From: Arcuatula senhousia | Taxonomy: Eukaryota; Mollusca; Bivalvia; Mytilida; Mytilidae | Length of the DNA stretch: 64,000 bases | NCBI GenBank assembly: GCA_963971305.1 | Contig: OZ020307.1 | Span: 11,235,501 to 11,299,500, forward strand | Reading direction: 5' to 3' | In this document: one piece after another, positions 47,045-59,454 of the stretch | How positions within the stretch are numbered: the stretch's first letter is position 1 | Layout of the letters: every line of letters begins with the position of its first letter | Notes under the pieces: model-generated | The model's database searches: none | Seen by the model: only the letters and a program-made list of their open reading frames with translations | What the model was told of the DNA's origin: nothing | Made by a program: the position numbers and the translations under genes

Positions 47045-47215
47045 TTTTCGGGGGGGCTGGGATTTTCACCCGAGCCGAGAATCTTTTTCGACCGCTGCGC
47101 GGGCCAGCTTATTTTTTTCCCCATACACTCAATGCTAGAAAATTCTGTTCATAAAACTCTTTATTTCTAATGCGCCAAATGAGGGCCAGTTTATTTTTTT
47201 CGCCCTTTAAAGGGT
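47045..47215. repeat. R5 repeat copy (reverse of 9.64-9.87 kb)
   Basis: It carries 'CTGGGATTTTCACCCG', 'GGGCCAGCTTATTTTTTTC' and a second 'GGCCAGTTTATTTTTTTCGC', matching the 9.7-kb blocks in reverse. Confidence 0.5.
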
Positions 47216-47352
47216 AAGTTCACGATTTTTGACATATGGTCTTAAATTGTTCAGAACAATGTTTTATAACAGTGTGCAAATTTTTTCTCTCATATCTTAA
47301 CTTATAACAAAGATATTGGAGATTATTTATTTGAAATAGTCCCCTACTCTAC

Positions 47353-47636
47353 AGGCCCGAGACTAGTATTATTTTAGCCCCCTTTTTGATGCATTTTCAA
47401 TATAGCGTTTTGATGAATAAAAAAAATTTAACCATTTGATTTTCCTAAAATTTCTTACAGCTGCATAACAACACAAGACATAAATAATATGTAAATTTAA
47501 GAAGATTTTACCGATTTTAAAACTTTTGATGCATTTTATGGTCAAGAGACCAAAAATTTTTAATGTCAACAAAAATTAAGATCTAAATTTTTACCCCGCG
47601 TATGCCTGGCAAATCACCCCTTTTATACTGATTTAA
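47353..47636 (+). repeat. Near-identical direct repeat, copy 1 (284 bp)
   Basis: It differs from 49096-49380 by one substitution and one A-run length change that I can see. It starts AGGCCCGAGACTAG and ends ATACTGATTTAA. It does not begin TG or end CA, so it is not a typical LTR. Confidence 0.85.
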
Positions 47637-49095
47637 GTGTTGGTCTTTGTATATACCAAACTTTGGCTTAAGAACTACCAATTAACCCAAACAACTAAAA
47701 ACAGCACCAAAAATTGACCTAGAAATACCTCTGAAAGATATATGGTGTTTTTTAAAGGGACTATATTAAACAACAACGAAAAATAAGGGGCGATAATTGT
47801 GGTCTCGTACCTAATAGTCCTCAGATAAGCCTCATTTCATCAAATAAAGTTGTTTTTCACCAACTAGAGTCTTTTTTGAGTTTACATACCAAGTTTCATA
47901 ATGATCAGATGAATAACATTAACAATGTGGGCCATTCAAATCAATGGTTTTCTTCAAAAATATGGTCCGCGACAGCTTACTCAAGAACCATGGATCCTAT
48001 GTGGCCATATTTTTTACATTTCATGATTTTTGACAAAACCAATGATTGATATCAATAACTTGAGGTGTACTGAACATGAAAAACACAAGTTTTGGTAAAA
48101 TAAGTGCATGGTGTTAATATTTGATTCTGGTTTATATTCGCGGAGTGAATAATAAGACATTCAAGGATTTAAAGGGGTACTAATATGGTCATTAATATTT
48201 TTTAAAATTTGTACAAGATATTTACCTGGAAACTCTTTTAAAATGTTCTCTATATAATAAGCTTACAAAAAACACCAAGAAACATTAACTTTATATACTA
48301 TATAAGTCCATATTAACCATTTGAAAATCAGGAACCATATGTATTATGAAAGTGGTTTTGCCAAAATAGGTAAAAGTAGCTATTCAAGGGTGAAAAAAAT
48401 GCAAAAGAGGATGCAATTTCTTACATTTTTTATGTTTTCAGTATGAGAGGATGCAAATCAACAGATTTCAATAGCAAAAACACTGGTCAGAGCACTTTTG
48501 ATGGAAACTAGTAAATGACTTATGTGCAAAAACATAGAAAAACCTTCAAATCTTTAGCTTGCAACTGCTAATATTTACAATCATTTCACTTATGTAGTAG
48601 ACAATGCTGAACAAATAGGTGTTTTTTGTGTTGTTTATCATTAAAACATTGCTTTCTGTCTGATATTCCAAGAATTGAAGTTATAAAAAGATGATTTTAG
48701 AAAGATGGCATAGGCCCACCCCAGAAAAATCCATATGCTGCCGCAACCTTGTTTCGCAGTGGGGAAAAGATTTTTTTTCAGAAATACTTTCATCATTTCA
48801 GGATAAAAACACTCCTTATGTCTTAATTTAATGATTTATGACAATTCTAGGCAAGTAAAAGTCTTTCTTTGCAAGTAAGGGGTCATTTTGTTGGAAAAAA
48901 ATCCAAAATCCAAAAAGAAGACCATTTTCATTGAAAATCCCATACACTTTGAATTTTGGCTCATTTGGTCATATTTTCATATAAATTCATGAAACAAAGA
49001 CTGAAATCATTTCAATATGGCATATTCAGTAAGTTCAGACTAAAAACAGTATTGCTAGAAAGTTTTTGAAATTTTACCCATAGCCCCCCTCTCCT
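47637..49095. other. Unassigned DNA between direct repeats
   Basis: 1459 bp, AT-rich, no RT, integrase or other frame. Nothing matching elsewhere in the window. Confidence 0.45.
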
Positions 49096-49380
49096 AGGCC
49101 CGAGACTAGTATTATTTTAGCCCCCTTTTTAATGCATTTTCAATATAGCGTTTTGATGAATAAAAAAAAATTTAACCATTTGATTTTCCTAAAATTTCTT
49201 ACAGCTGCATAACAACACAAGACATAAATAATATGTAAATTTAAGAAGATTTTACCGATTTTAAAACTTTTGATGCATTTTATGGTCAAGAGACCAAAAA
49301 TTTTTAATGTCAACAAAAATTAAGATCTAAATTTTTACCCCGCGTATGCCTGGCAAATCACCCCTTTTATACTGATTTAA
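49096..49380 (+). repeat. Near-identical direct repeat, copy 2 (285 bp)
   Basis: Mate of 47353-47636. Its right end abuts exactly the outer end of the second inverted repeat. Confidence 0.85.
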
Positions 49381-50924
49381 CAGCAATCAATATTTTTCAA
49401 TGTTTTAATTCGAAGTTAGGTTTAATGACGTTTTAACGCGGTTGTATAACAGCCCTGAAGCAAACTTGCAATTTAATTACTTTTTAGACCCGCTGAATAT
49501 TTAGAAATTCAAGGGAGATAATTGAAATATTTTCCATGAGGTGGCGCTGATCAATCCCAAACAAAGTTGTTTGGGATGCAAAACTACGTGTAAGATAAGT
49601 GAGAGGAGAAACAATTATAACGTTATAACGTTTTTTGTTATTTGTCGTCGTAGGTAAAAATTAGTATTTGTAAGTACGATATGCCTATCGCATTTAAGTA
49701 AATCTATGTTAATGTACATATCATGCATAAATGGTGGTATTTCCTTAAATGGAGAAAAATAATGATGTATATAAAAATAATTGAACTATAAATTTAAAAC
49801 GACTGCCTTTATTTATTGATTCAATAATGGATTTTAAGTTCAATGACAATGTTACATGTGAAACAAGAGCCATCATTATAGGCTGTCATAAAAACATAAT
49901 CTGAGATTGGTTGTTGCTAAGAAATCTCTGAATCCGTTTATAATAACTGTCGCCCCTAAGATATGTTAAATTTATTTTGCTGGGAGTTACAAAATAGGCA
50001 AAGAGAAGTTAAGTACTACTTTTTCTAAGAATCAGGCAGATACCATTAATAGGGTGGCACATCGATAATAATTACACAAATAAATTTCAACAGAATTATG
50101 ACCACTAAATTTTTCAGTCTATCTTGGGTTTAGGAGATATTACCAGTCAAAATTTAGTTACATTGTATAGTGAAAAGTACAGGAAAATTTCCCGCCATAT
50201 TTTTTTCCTATATAACCAGTCAAAAAATATCTAGGCACCAAATACATATTAAGATGTAAAAACTGCATTGGGTTTGTTTTTATGGTAAAATGAGTGCATC
50301 TATACCCCAAAATCTGAAATGGGAAATTATCGATGTGCCTCCCCCTGCCTGATCCTTATGTGGAAAAGTACTTAAATTAATATTTTTTTTTCTTAATTTT
50401 GTTCCAACCTTCCAATTAGTATTAGATTGCGTCTTTTGTCTCATTTTTGACATTTTTAAGTTCACATTTAAGCAGAGTCGTCTAATGTTATTTGCCAAAA
50501 TATAGATCTAATATAAGCAATTTTATTTCATCATTAAAAAAACTTAAAACATATAGATACACACTTGTTAATAGAACATTTACCCTATTAATTTGTGAAG
50601 ATTCTTTTCCAGAAAGTCATTTGTGTACAAAATGGTTATTTATTTGTAGCATTTCACTTTTTAATTTTTAATTAATAAGATTTAAGACGCCACCAAGGAC
50701 ATGTAAAGGATTAAACAACATTATTTTTTTTCAAAAGTAGAAAAATAAGACACTAACAATGTCATTAAATCATAATTATCATAAGCAATGACATTCAGTG
50801 AATGATATGTTATCAACGTTTTCAGGAAGAGATGCAAGGTGAAGTAAGGCTTATTTGATGTCATTGAGTACACATAAATGTATACATATCAAATTTTAAC
50901 ATTCATCTAGCTCTGTATAGCAAT
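49381..50924 (+). repeat. Second inverted repeat, left arm (1544 bp)
   Basis: Position sums with the right arm are constant at 103,386, so there are essentially no indels. Only scattered substitutions are seen (for example C/T near 49,541, A/G near 50,066, two near 50,863). It starts CAGCAATCAATATTTTTCAA. Confidence 0.92.
50031..50353. mobile_element. MITE-like fold-back in left arm
   Basis: 'ATCAGGCAG...GGTGGCACATCGATAAT' at the left is mirrored by 'ATTATCGATGTGCC...CTGCCTGAT' at the right, about 36 bp with a small mismatch patch. 323 bp. No clear TSD. Confidence 0.55.
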
Positions 50925-52461
50925 ATGATTATTGTTATAAGAGTTTATCATTAAGAACATTAACAAATATAGCCGAATAAACTACAGACAAATGTATCTT
51001 ATGTTCTTTATTTGTTAATCGCTTATTAACAACATGTCAATGACTCATACCTTTAAAAGTTCACCTTTACTCAGACTCTTTAACCTTGCAATAGGCACAA
51101 CATTTATTAAGCAAAGAATAAAACAGACCATATACTTCACTATCTAAATCGACTTATTGTTTTCATAAGCGCCATACAAACAAAAATGCGTTTGACACCG
51201 ATAACTTAATTTTTTTCAAATTTTACCCCATTCAGTAGAGAATATTATTGTATGCAACAAAGAAGGACAAACTTAAACCAAACAAATTAACCAAAATGGC
51301 ACCATGGAATGCCCTGTTGTCGAGTAAGTGTTCGGCTTTATATGTTTGCTAAATATGCTATCACAAATAAAAGTCAAGTTCGATGCACGCAAAAGAAATG
51401 TTTAAGACAACGGGAATTAACATGTGCTATAAGGTCATTTTAAGAATTTACATCATCATCTTTATATCTTCATATAAGATTGGACCATTAGAGTACATAC
51501 CAGAACTATTAATTATCACAAACGCTTCCTGATTATAGAAAGGCTATATGGTTTTTTTTGCATGCATGCAACGCTATTTCATATATACCTAGCTAAGTAA
51601 TTTACTATGATTATTATAGTCAGTTTATCCATTCTTTCCATTACTCTAGTGACATTTGTAAATGTTCTTATTGCATCTATGTAAGACTTGATGATTTTAT
51701 AGAGTTTTCCTGAAACCACAGAAGAAACATTAAGAATGCTTTGAAAGACAGACATTAGATATCAGTAAATGTCATTATGACATCTATTGTACTTTTTATG
51801 GACTTAATTTCCGCATAAGGCACTAGCAAATATGAATTTTGGATAACTTACGCCATTAGGCTCAAGGTTCCAGTGAATGATGAATTTTAAGTGCAATCCG
51901 ACCTAAAACGTTTTTATATCATGTATAAAACACTTCATTCGCTGGATTAGTTTGATTTATTCAAACTCCTTTTTTTATATATTCTTACTAATATATACTC
52001 AATAAGTTAAAAGCCATTTACACCAGAGCAAATAGCTTTATTCGTAAAAATATACCCGAATTACAATTCATTACGTTTTGAGGAATAAATAATGGGCATA
52101 CAAATCAATGAAATAGTTTTTATCATTTATAAAATTAGCATTTTCTTTACCAAGAAATATATATATTTACACTTTAAATTCAAATTATCCTTTTACATGT
52201 AAAGTACGGTGGATTTTTTTTTTCATAATCAATTAATAAAAATATTCAAACTAACCTGAAATATTTTTAATGACTTTTGTACATGCTTGAGCATTATCAA
52301 AATTTTATTGTTAAGGCACTAATGTTGGATGGAGCCTCACATGTGTCCAGCTTTTCAGACACCAGCCCTTGCTAAAACATTACAACATATTTTCTCCTTG
52401 TAGTTTCATGCGATCCTCCCATCAAAACAGACGATCATAAAAGAGACAGAAATTGTTGAAA
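50925..52461. other. Spacer of the second inverted repeat
   Basis: 1537 bp. The block 51230-52090 is R2, collinear in reverse with 6.17-5.43 kb ('CCATGGAATGCCCTGTTGTC' and 'ATTACAATTCATTACGTTTT'). The rest is unassigned. Confidence 0.65.
51230..52090 (+). repeat. R2 repeat copy in spacer
   Basis: Matches 5.43-6.17 kb in reverse and partly 2.19-2.45 kb. Diverged and non-coding. Confidence 0.6.
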
Positions 52462-54005
52462 ATTGCTATACAGAGCTAGATGAATGTTAAAATTTGATAT
52501 GTATACATTTATGTGTACTCAATGAAATAAAATAAGCCTTACTTCACCTTGCATCTCTTCCTGAAAACGTTGATAACATATCATTCACTGAATGTCATTG
52601 CTTATGATAATTATGATTTAATGACATTGTTAGTGTCTTATTTTTCTACTTTTGAAAAAAAATAATGTTGTTTAATCCTTTACATGTCCTTGGTGGCGTC
52701 TTAAATCTTATTAATTAAAAATTAAAAAGTGAAATGCTACAAATAAATAACCATTTTGTACACAAATGACTTTCTGGAAAAGAATCTTCACAAATTAATA
52801 GGGTAAATGTTCTATTAACAAGTGTGTATCTATATGTTTTAAGTTTTTTTAATGATGAAATAAAATTGCTTATATTAGATCTATATTTTGGCAAATAACA
52901 TTAGACGACTCTGCTTAAATGTGAACTTAAAAATGTCAAAAATGAGACAAAAGACGCAATCTAATACTAATTGGAAGGTTGGAACAAAATTAAGAAAAAA
53001 AAATATTAATTTAAGTACTTTTCCACATAAGGATCAGGCAGGGGGAGGCACATCGATAATTTCCCATTTCAGATTTTGGGGTATAGATGCACTCATTTTA
53101 CCATAAAAACAAACCCAATGCAGTTTTTACATCTTAATATGTATTTGGTGCCTAGATATTTTTTGACTGGTTATATAGGAAAAAAATATGGCGGGAAATT
53201 TTCCTGTACTTTTCACTATACAATGTAACTAAATTTTGACTGGTAATATCTCCTAAACCCAAGATAGACTGAAAAATTTAGTGGTCATAATTCTGTTGAA
53301 ATTTATTTGTGTAATTATTATCGATATGCCACCCTATTAATGGTATCTGCCTGATTCTTAGAAAAAGTAGTACTTAACTTCTCTTTGCCTATTTTGTAAC
53401 TCCCAGCAAAATAAATTTAACATATCTTAGGGGCGACAGTTATTATAAACGGATTCAGAGATTTCTTAGCAACAACCAATCTCAGATTATGTTTTTATGA
53501 CAGCCTATAATGATGGCTCTTGTTTCACATGTAACATTGTCATTGAACTTAAAATCCATTATTGAATCAATAAATAAAGGCAGTCGTTTTAAATTTATAG
53601 TTCAATTATTTTTATATACATCATTATTTTTCTCCATTTAAGGAAATACCACCATTTATGCATGATATGTACATTAACATAGATTTACTTAAATGCGATA
53701 GGCATATCGTACTTACAAATACTAATTTTTACCTACGACGACAAATAACAAAAAACGTTATAACGTTATAATTGTTTCTCCTCTCACTTATCTTACACGT
53801 AGTTTTGCATCCCAAACAACTTTGTTTGGGATTGATCAGCGCCACCTCGTGGAAAATATTTCAATTATCTCCCTTGAATTTCTAAATATTCAGCGGGTCT
53901 AAAAAGTAATTAAATTGCAAGTTTGCTTCAGGGCTGTTATACAACCGCGTTAAAACGTCATTAAACCTAACTTCGAATTAAAACATTGAAAAATATTGAT
54001 TGCTG
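52462..54005 (-). repeat. Second inverted repeat, right arm (1544 bp)
   Basis: Mirror of 49381-50924. Outside it the sequence continues into R3, as it does around 4.47 kb, so at the outer edge the right arm sits in its older context. Confidence 0.92.
53033..53355. mobile_element. MITE-like fold-back in right arm
   Basis: Mirror of 50031-50353, with 'CGATATGCC' in place of 'CGATGTGCC' in one TIR. Confidence 0.55.
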
Positions 54006-54712
54006 TTTGTTTAGTTGTTGACAGTATTTGTATGATGATAAGAATTATGTTCAAATAAGCAAATAGAAAGTGAATTGGAAAGGCACACCAAAGAAGGCAA
54101 AAGTCTTATAGGACATTTCAAATACGTCAGTAAGTTTTTTTTTATCTAGAAACACAACAGATTCCGAAATAAGACAAAACTAAAAATTCAGACATGGTTC
54201 TCAAGATTGAATATCAAGTGTAAATATTAGCGTGTAAATATTCGCTTTAGGAAAATAAACTGTTGAATGTAGACGAGTTCAGGTAACTCGCTTGCCCCAT
54301 GTCGCACTGATAAATTTCGTTGTACGTTCTTACAAAGTCAAAAAACATAGAACGTGAAATTTCGTTGGACGTCGGAAAGACGGTCTAGAAACTTGCATGG
54401 TTGTAGTGTGAAATTTAATGGACGTAATACGAACTTTATTGGACGTAATAGTGGAATTATTTTTAACATGTTCAAAATAAACTTACTGAAGACATTGAGA
54501 AATCAAAAAGTGGAAAATACCTTTTACAAATGTATTATAAACGGCGAGATCGAAGCAATAATGTAGAATGAACGTGTCGCAAACTTCAAAAACCTGGGGC
54601 GACGATAATTTGTGCCATCCGTTCTACGCTCTTACATTGTCCTTAAATTTTGCAATACAATCATCGTATGTTTTCACTAAGATTTCATATCACTGTATTT
54701 TGCTATCAAGTT
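54006..54712. repeat. R3 repeat copy
   Basis: Reverse relative of 3778-4490. It includes the 'ACTTTATTGGACGTAAT' short repeats near 54,430. The 70-codon frame at 54354 is not conserved in the other copy. Confidence 0.65.
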
Positions 54713-55189
54713 TGTAGCACGAACATGTTGATATTTCTACTGCGTCTTTAAAACGTCTGTAATGCTTTCACTACGTTGACTGTTCGTCCAAGAGGTTTTA
54801 GCGCCGTTTGTAGTAGGTTTTAACATTTCATATGCATTTGTACATAGGAACATATGACATACATTTAAATAAATTAATTTATCTTGGTTCTTGGCTGGAA
54901 AAAAGATTCTTTTATTCTGCATTTTATAAAAGGGCAATTTTTTTTTACATTGATTTTGGACTTAGGAAATTATATATGTCAATAATACTGCCAAATTTGC
55001 GACCCAATGCAAGCCAAATCTATGTAGATTCTGTATTTCTACATAATTAAAGGAGTACATCCACGAATGCTATTTGATCACACCTGGTATGTTTATTTCT
55101 TTACACTTCAGAACAAACAAGAACAAACAAATAATTTCGCTGATATTTAGTTTTTGCTCGCTCACTTGAAGAGAAAATTTATCCGAACA
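54713..55189. other. No feature recognised
   Basis: AT-rich. Nothing supported. Confidence 0.4.
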
Positions 55190-55960
55190 TTTTGATGTAT
55201 TTGGTTTCACAGGAACATGAACATTTTTCAGCCTTAAAATTTGAGATTGAGTGCTATAGTGATAGCGAATGTTTGACATTTATAGTTTCAAAAAACTTAA
55301 TGTACTGCATCATAATTCGTTGATAAAGACAATACCATGTATTATGCATATAATGCTTTTAAATTTTGTGCATTAACAAAGATTTCGTTAAAATGTCAAA
55401 GCCACGTCTTATTAAGAAAAACTAGCTGATGGCTTTAGTTCCTGCTACAACTATTATGACTTGAATGTCCAGTACGCTAATTATTAAATTTTATATAAAT
55501 AAGTAATTTTCAAATATGAACATGGATAAAACAAGTAAGGGGATTAATTTTGTGGTTGTTTAGTTGGTTTTTTGCTAATGTATACGAAAATTCAACAACA
55601 GAAAAACGTTATTCAAAACGAAAACAGAAAAAATTACTTCAAATTTCACAGACATTTGAAGTAAGGTATCCGTGAATCTTCTACAGCTCACTTGTGATTT
55701 CTATCTAACTATTCCAAAATAGGTCTGACAACCGACCTTAGGAGCATGTAAACAACAGAATAGTACTCTTGTACCAGCGTTTTCCACCAAAATATCTTGT
55801 TTGGTGCAGAACATTGACTCTTTTTATCGATCAAGAGCTATATATTTCAGGAAAATCACAGAATAAGCTGCAAATAAAATTAGTAATATGCATAGTAACG
55901 TCAATTTGATGATGACATGGATGTCAAGCTCTTTGTTCTTTCATGCTGATAGTGCGCAAA
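55190..55960. repeat. R1-related copy d
   Basis: Landmarks 'TGTTTGACATTTATAGTTTC', 'AATGTACTGCATCATA' and, near 55,850, 'TCAAGAGCTATATATTTC' match R1 copies at 17.7, 37.3 and 3.3 kb. Internally rearranged. Confidence 0.5.
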
Positions 55961-56298
55961 GGTCATTGCCCTATAAATAGTGTTCCTCTATTCTACCAAT
56001 TATTTCTGTTGACAATTTCTAAAATACTTAAAAACCGTAGTGAAGTTGTTCATATGGTATAGTTTAGTCTGAAAGATTAACCTTGCACCTTGTTTTGATG
56101 CTTTTGTTCATTTGGATTTGACTTCCATTTGATTTAAATGCTTCTAATGAAAGTTTATTCCTCTGTTTTAACCGTTTCACAGTTTATTCATGATACCAGG
56201 CTGTATATTTTCTTACAATTTTGTTTGTTGCTCCATTAGACTTTAAATTTATAAAATGTTTGATATCTAACTTATGACTACTATTATGTTAATGTCGA
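55961..56298. other. Left flank of retrozyme array 2
   Basis: It ends 'TATTATGTTAATGTCGA', the same word that precedes the 3.39-kb retrozyme. Otherwise unassigned. Confidence 0.45.
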
Positions 56299-56338
56299 AA
56301 TACAAATGACAACAAAGTTCCAGACAATAAATTTTGCT

Positions 56339-56382
56339 ACGCCTGACGCGCGTTTCGTCTATTCAAGACTCATCAGAGGCGC
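56339..56382 (-). ncRNA. Hammerhead ribozyme, array 2 unit 1
   Basis: Core and stems identical to array 1. Confidence 0.87.
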
Positions 56383-56696
56383 TCTACCAAAAATATTGAA
56401 AATGCCAAACACTGTATGAAAACGAAGAGCATAGAACAGTATAACCAAAAATACCAAACTGGGGAACCAAATTATTACTAAGATATTCAACCTATGTCTG
56501 GGGTAGGAAGAACCTTAGGGTTAAGACAATTTTTAAATTTACACGGATGATTTAAAGCTTTGATGTATTCTCCAACTCAAAAGTGTTGGTGCCGGAGCGG
56601 GTTAACCTCGGGGAATTTAAACTCCACCAGCAGTGCTAACCTTCACGTGTGTTCGAAATACAAATGACAACAAAGTTCCAGACAATAAATTTTGCT

Positions 56697-56740
56697 ACGC
56701 CTGACGCGCGTTTCGTCTATTCAAGACTCATCAGAGGCGC
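56697..56740 (-). ncRNA. Hammerhead ribozyme, array 2 unit 2
   Basis: Core and stems identical to array 1. The PLE insertion lies about 145 bp away, outside the motif. Confidence 0.87.
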
Positions 56741-56884
56741 TCTACCAAAAATATTGAAAATGCCAAACACTGTATGAAAACGAAGAGCATAGAACAGTAT
56801 AACCAAAAATACCAAACTGGGGAACCAAATTATTACTAAGATATTCAACCTATGTCTGGGGTAGGAAGAACCTTAAGGGTAGAC

Positions 56885-57084
56885 TTGAAGATCGCAATGG
56901 AAGAGGGAGGTTTGGCGCCATAAAACCTGGTTTAACCCACCATTTCGTTTGAAATGCCTGTACCAAGTCAGGACCATTGCGATCCACCAGTTCTCCGGTA
57001 TGACTGATTCGTTTTTGTCATTTTCTCTGGACTATGAGATTGATCATTCAAGTTCGGTAGTTTTGTTATTACCTTTATTTAAGA
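56885..57084 (+). mobile_element. PLE-A tail inserted in a retrozyme unit
   Basis: About 195 bp from 'AGATCGCAATGG' to 'GTTATTACCTTTATT', the last 195 bp of the PLE-A tail, with the 11-bp stem (56890-56900 with 56974-56984) intact. Junctions are slightly scrambled ('AAGGGTAGACTTG' against the native 'AGGGTTAAGAC'). Confidence 0.8.
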
Positions 57085-57254
57085 CAATTTTTAAATTTAC
57101 ACGGACGATTTAAAGCTTTGATGTATTCTCCAACTCAAAAGTGTTGGTGCCGGAGCGGGTTAACCTCGGGGAATTTAAACTCCACCAGCAGTGCTAACCT
57201 TCACGTGTGTTCGAAATACAAATGACAACAAAGTTCCAGACAATAAATTTTGCT

Positions 57255-57298
57255 ACGCCTGACGCGCGTTTCGTCTATTCAATACTCATCAGAGGCGC
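57255..57298 (-). ncRNA. Hammerhead ribozyme, array 2 unit 3, weakened
   Basis: CUGAUGA and GAAA are kept, but stem II has a mismatch (GUAU against AGAC), which should reduce cleavage. Confidence 0.75.
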
Positions 57299-57799
57299 CC
57301 TACCAAAAATATTGAAAATGCCAAACACTGTATGAAAACGAAGAGCATAGAACAGTATAACCTAAAATACCAAACTGGGGAACCAAATTATTACTAAGAT
57401 ATTCAACCTATGTCTGGGGTAGGAAGAACCTTAGGGTTAAGACAATTTTTAAATTTACACGGATGATTTAAAGCTTTGATGTATTCTCCAACTCAAAAGT
57501 GTTGGTGCCGGAGCGGGTTAACCTCGGGGAATTTAAACTCCACCAGCAGTGCTAACCTTCACGTGTGTTCGAAATACAAATGAAATCTTTGTCATAACCT
57601 GTTGCTTAAAAAGATTGTAACTCTTTTTTACGTCAACTGTTATTAAGTTTTCATTAATGGTTGCTTTGTGACGTGGAATAACAAAGGAAAGACTTTAAAA
57701 GTTAAGACTTGCAAATAATGTTGCAAATCGTCATTTGTGTTACATTGTGTAATCTCTTAGCTTTTTCGTCAAAGAATTAAAAGTTTCTTAAACGGAACA

Positions 57800-57965
57800 C
57801 CACAAATTCACTCTTGTCACGACTGGAGTTTGCGTTGTTGATTTCCGTTCAGTTGATTTTGTGTTTTGTTTTTTTTTCGTGCTGTTTTTGTTCGTGTTTT
57901 CCGTCTCGTCGTTGCCCTTACGGACTTTTGACACTTGAATGCCACATTGTTGCCTCTTTGATTCA
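57800..57965 (+). mobile_element. PLE-B type 3' tail, 5'-truncated
   Basis: From 'CTGGAGTTTGCGTTGTTGA' through the T/G-rich run to 'TACGGACTTTTGACACTTG' and 'GCCTCTTTGATTC'. Confidence 0.65.
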
Positions 57966-58129
57966 TGCACAGGTTATTTATTGATTGTTTGTTTGATCTT
58001 TCAAACTAATTGAAGACAGTGTGACATCTGTATAAGGTAGGCAAGGATTCGTTCCATGTGTACTCTTGAATATCCATACGTATTATTTATTATCTGCAAG
58101 TTAAACATTTGTTTATCCTTCGAAAATGC

Positions 58130-58278
58130 GACTTGAATTAGAGTTGTTGATTTTGTTCATTTGATTTTGTGTTTTTGTGTTTCTTTGTTCTGTTCTTGTT
58201 CGTGTTTGCCAGCTTTGTCGTTGCCCTTTCGGACTTTTGACATTCAAATACCCTATAGTTTCCGCTTTGCTTCTCCCT
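58130..58278 (+). mobile_element. PLE-B type 3' tail, 5'-truncated
   Basis: Starts within 'GAGTTGTTGATTTTGTTC' and ends 'TTCGGACTTTTGACATTC...GCTTTGCTTCTCC'. Confidence 0.65.
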
Positions 58279-58567
58279 ATAGCTACCACTTTTATAAGGC
58301 GAGATAACATACTAGTCAAACATGTGTACAACCATCGAAAATGTCTTACCTCATATTCTTATAGGGCAACTCTTCTGTTTTGGTAGCCTTTCTTTTGGAA
58401 TTGTAATAGATTTTTTTATTTAGATACAAATTTCATTACGTTTTGTCTGTTTTGTTAGCACTTTTATTAGGCTTTTGGTATAGTACTAGTTTTAGAGTTC
58501 TTCAATCCCACTTTCTTATCCTTTAATTGGGATAATGTCATTAGATATGTCATCTAGACCATCTAAG

Positions 58568-58770
58568 ACCACAACATGTTTTCGAAAGAAGCAAAGGTGT
58601 ACCAAAGGGGTAATCAGTATCATAAAACTGTAAAGACAAAGACAAAACCGGCAGACAAAAAATCATCACAACGAAACAAACCACATAACAACATAAAACA
58701 CACACACACACATAACAACAAAACAGCATTCAGCAACGCGAACTCAAGTCGAAACGAGATATTTGAAGAC
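58568..58770 (-). mobile_element. PLE-B 3' tail, 5'-truncated
   Basis: Closest to the PLE-B tail in the large arms ('CAAAGGTGTACCAAAGGGG', 'GACAAAACCGGCAGAC'), with a CA microsatellite expansion. Confidence 0.7.
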
Positions 58771-59454
58771 ATTACAAACAAAATGTAAGTAATTCGTTAA
58801 CAATTTATTTGTAAGTAAATCTGTATTACGCAACTTTTTTTCACTCGTTCATTTGCTGTTCTTGTATTAGGAGCATATCAATACCATCAATACCATAAAG
58901 CAGTATTTTGTATTCAACTTGTTATAGACTGATAACCATTTGAATCATGTATATTATTTATGAAAGGATAAGTATTGATTTGTAAAAATATTCAATGAAT
59001 AAAAACACCATAAATCCTTTCGCTTCTGTTAACTTTTGTCGTTTATAACTGAAATTTATTTATATGTTACAAGGGTCATGGTATAAGATAGCTTATCTTT
59101 CTTTTATGATCTTTTACCTTGAAATGTGTTTCATATTCAATTAAAGAAGCTATAAGTCTGTGGAAGCAACGGGATTTATGGTGTGTTTTACATTTATCTT
59201 TAAAGATTTCTACAAATCAAGTCTAGTTCAAGACTTGGATCGACATTAGTCTCCTACAAGATTGACACTATTCCTAGCCAGAAGATACTGCTAGAGTTTA
59301 CCGACATGCTGATAATACACGAACTACAAATAAACGACCAACCAACTTATAGAATACAAAATAAATTCGTTTATGAGATCATCATCTTTGAAAATTTGCA
59401 GTGTTCTTTGACATTGCTTTAATGGAACCTCTATTAACTTTCTAGATACAAATT
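58771..59454. other. No feature recognised
   Basis: AT-rich. Nothing supported. Confidence 0.4.

Larger units (their letters stand above)
56299..57582 (-). mobile_element. Tandem retrozyme array 2, three units, one interrupted
   Basis: Units start at 56299, 56657 and 57215, and a closing 'AATACAAATG' lies at 57573-57582. Steps are 358, 558 and 358 bp. The middle unit carries a PLE-A tail insertion of about 200 bp. Units share variants against array 1 ('GTATGAAAACGAAGAGC', 'GGGTTAACCTCGG'), so each array was homogenised, or amplified, separately. Confidence 0.88.

Noticed and set aside
47353..49380. LTR retrotransposon
   Set aside because: There is no TG/CA termini, TSD, primer-binding site or coding region. 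It is kept only as a direct-repeat observation.
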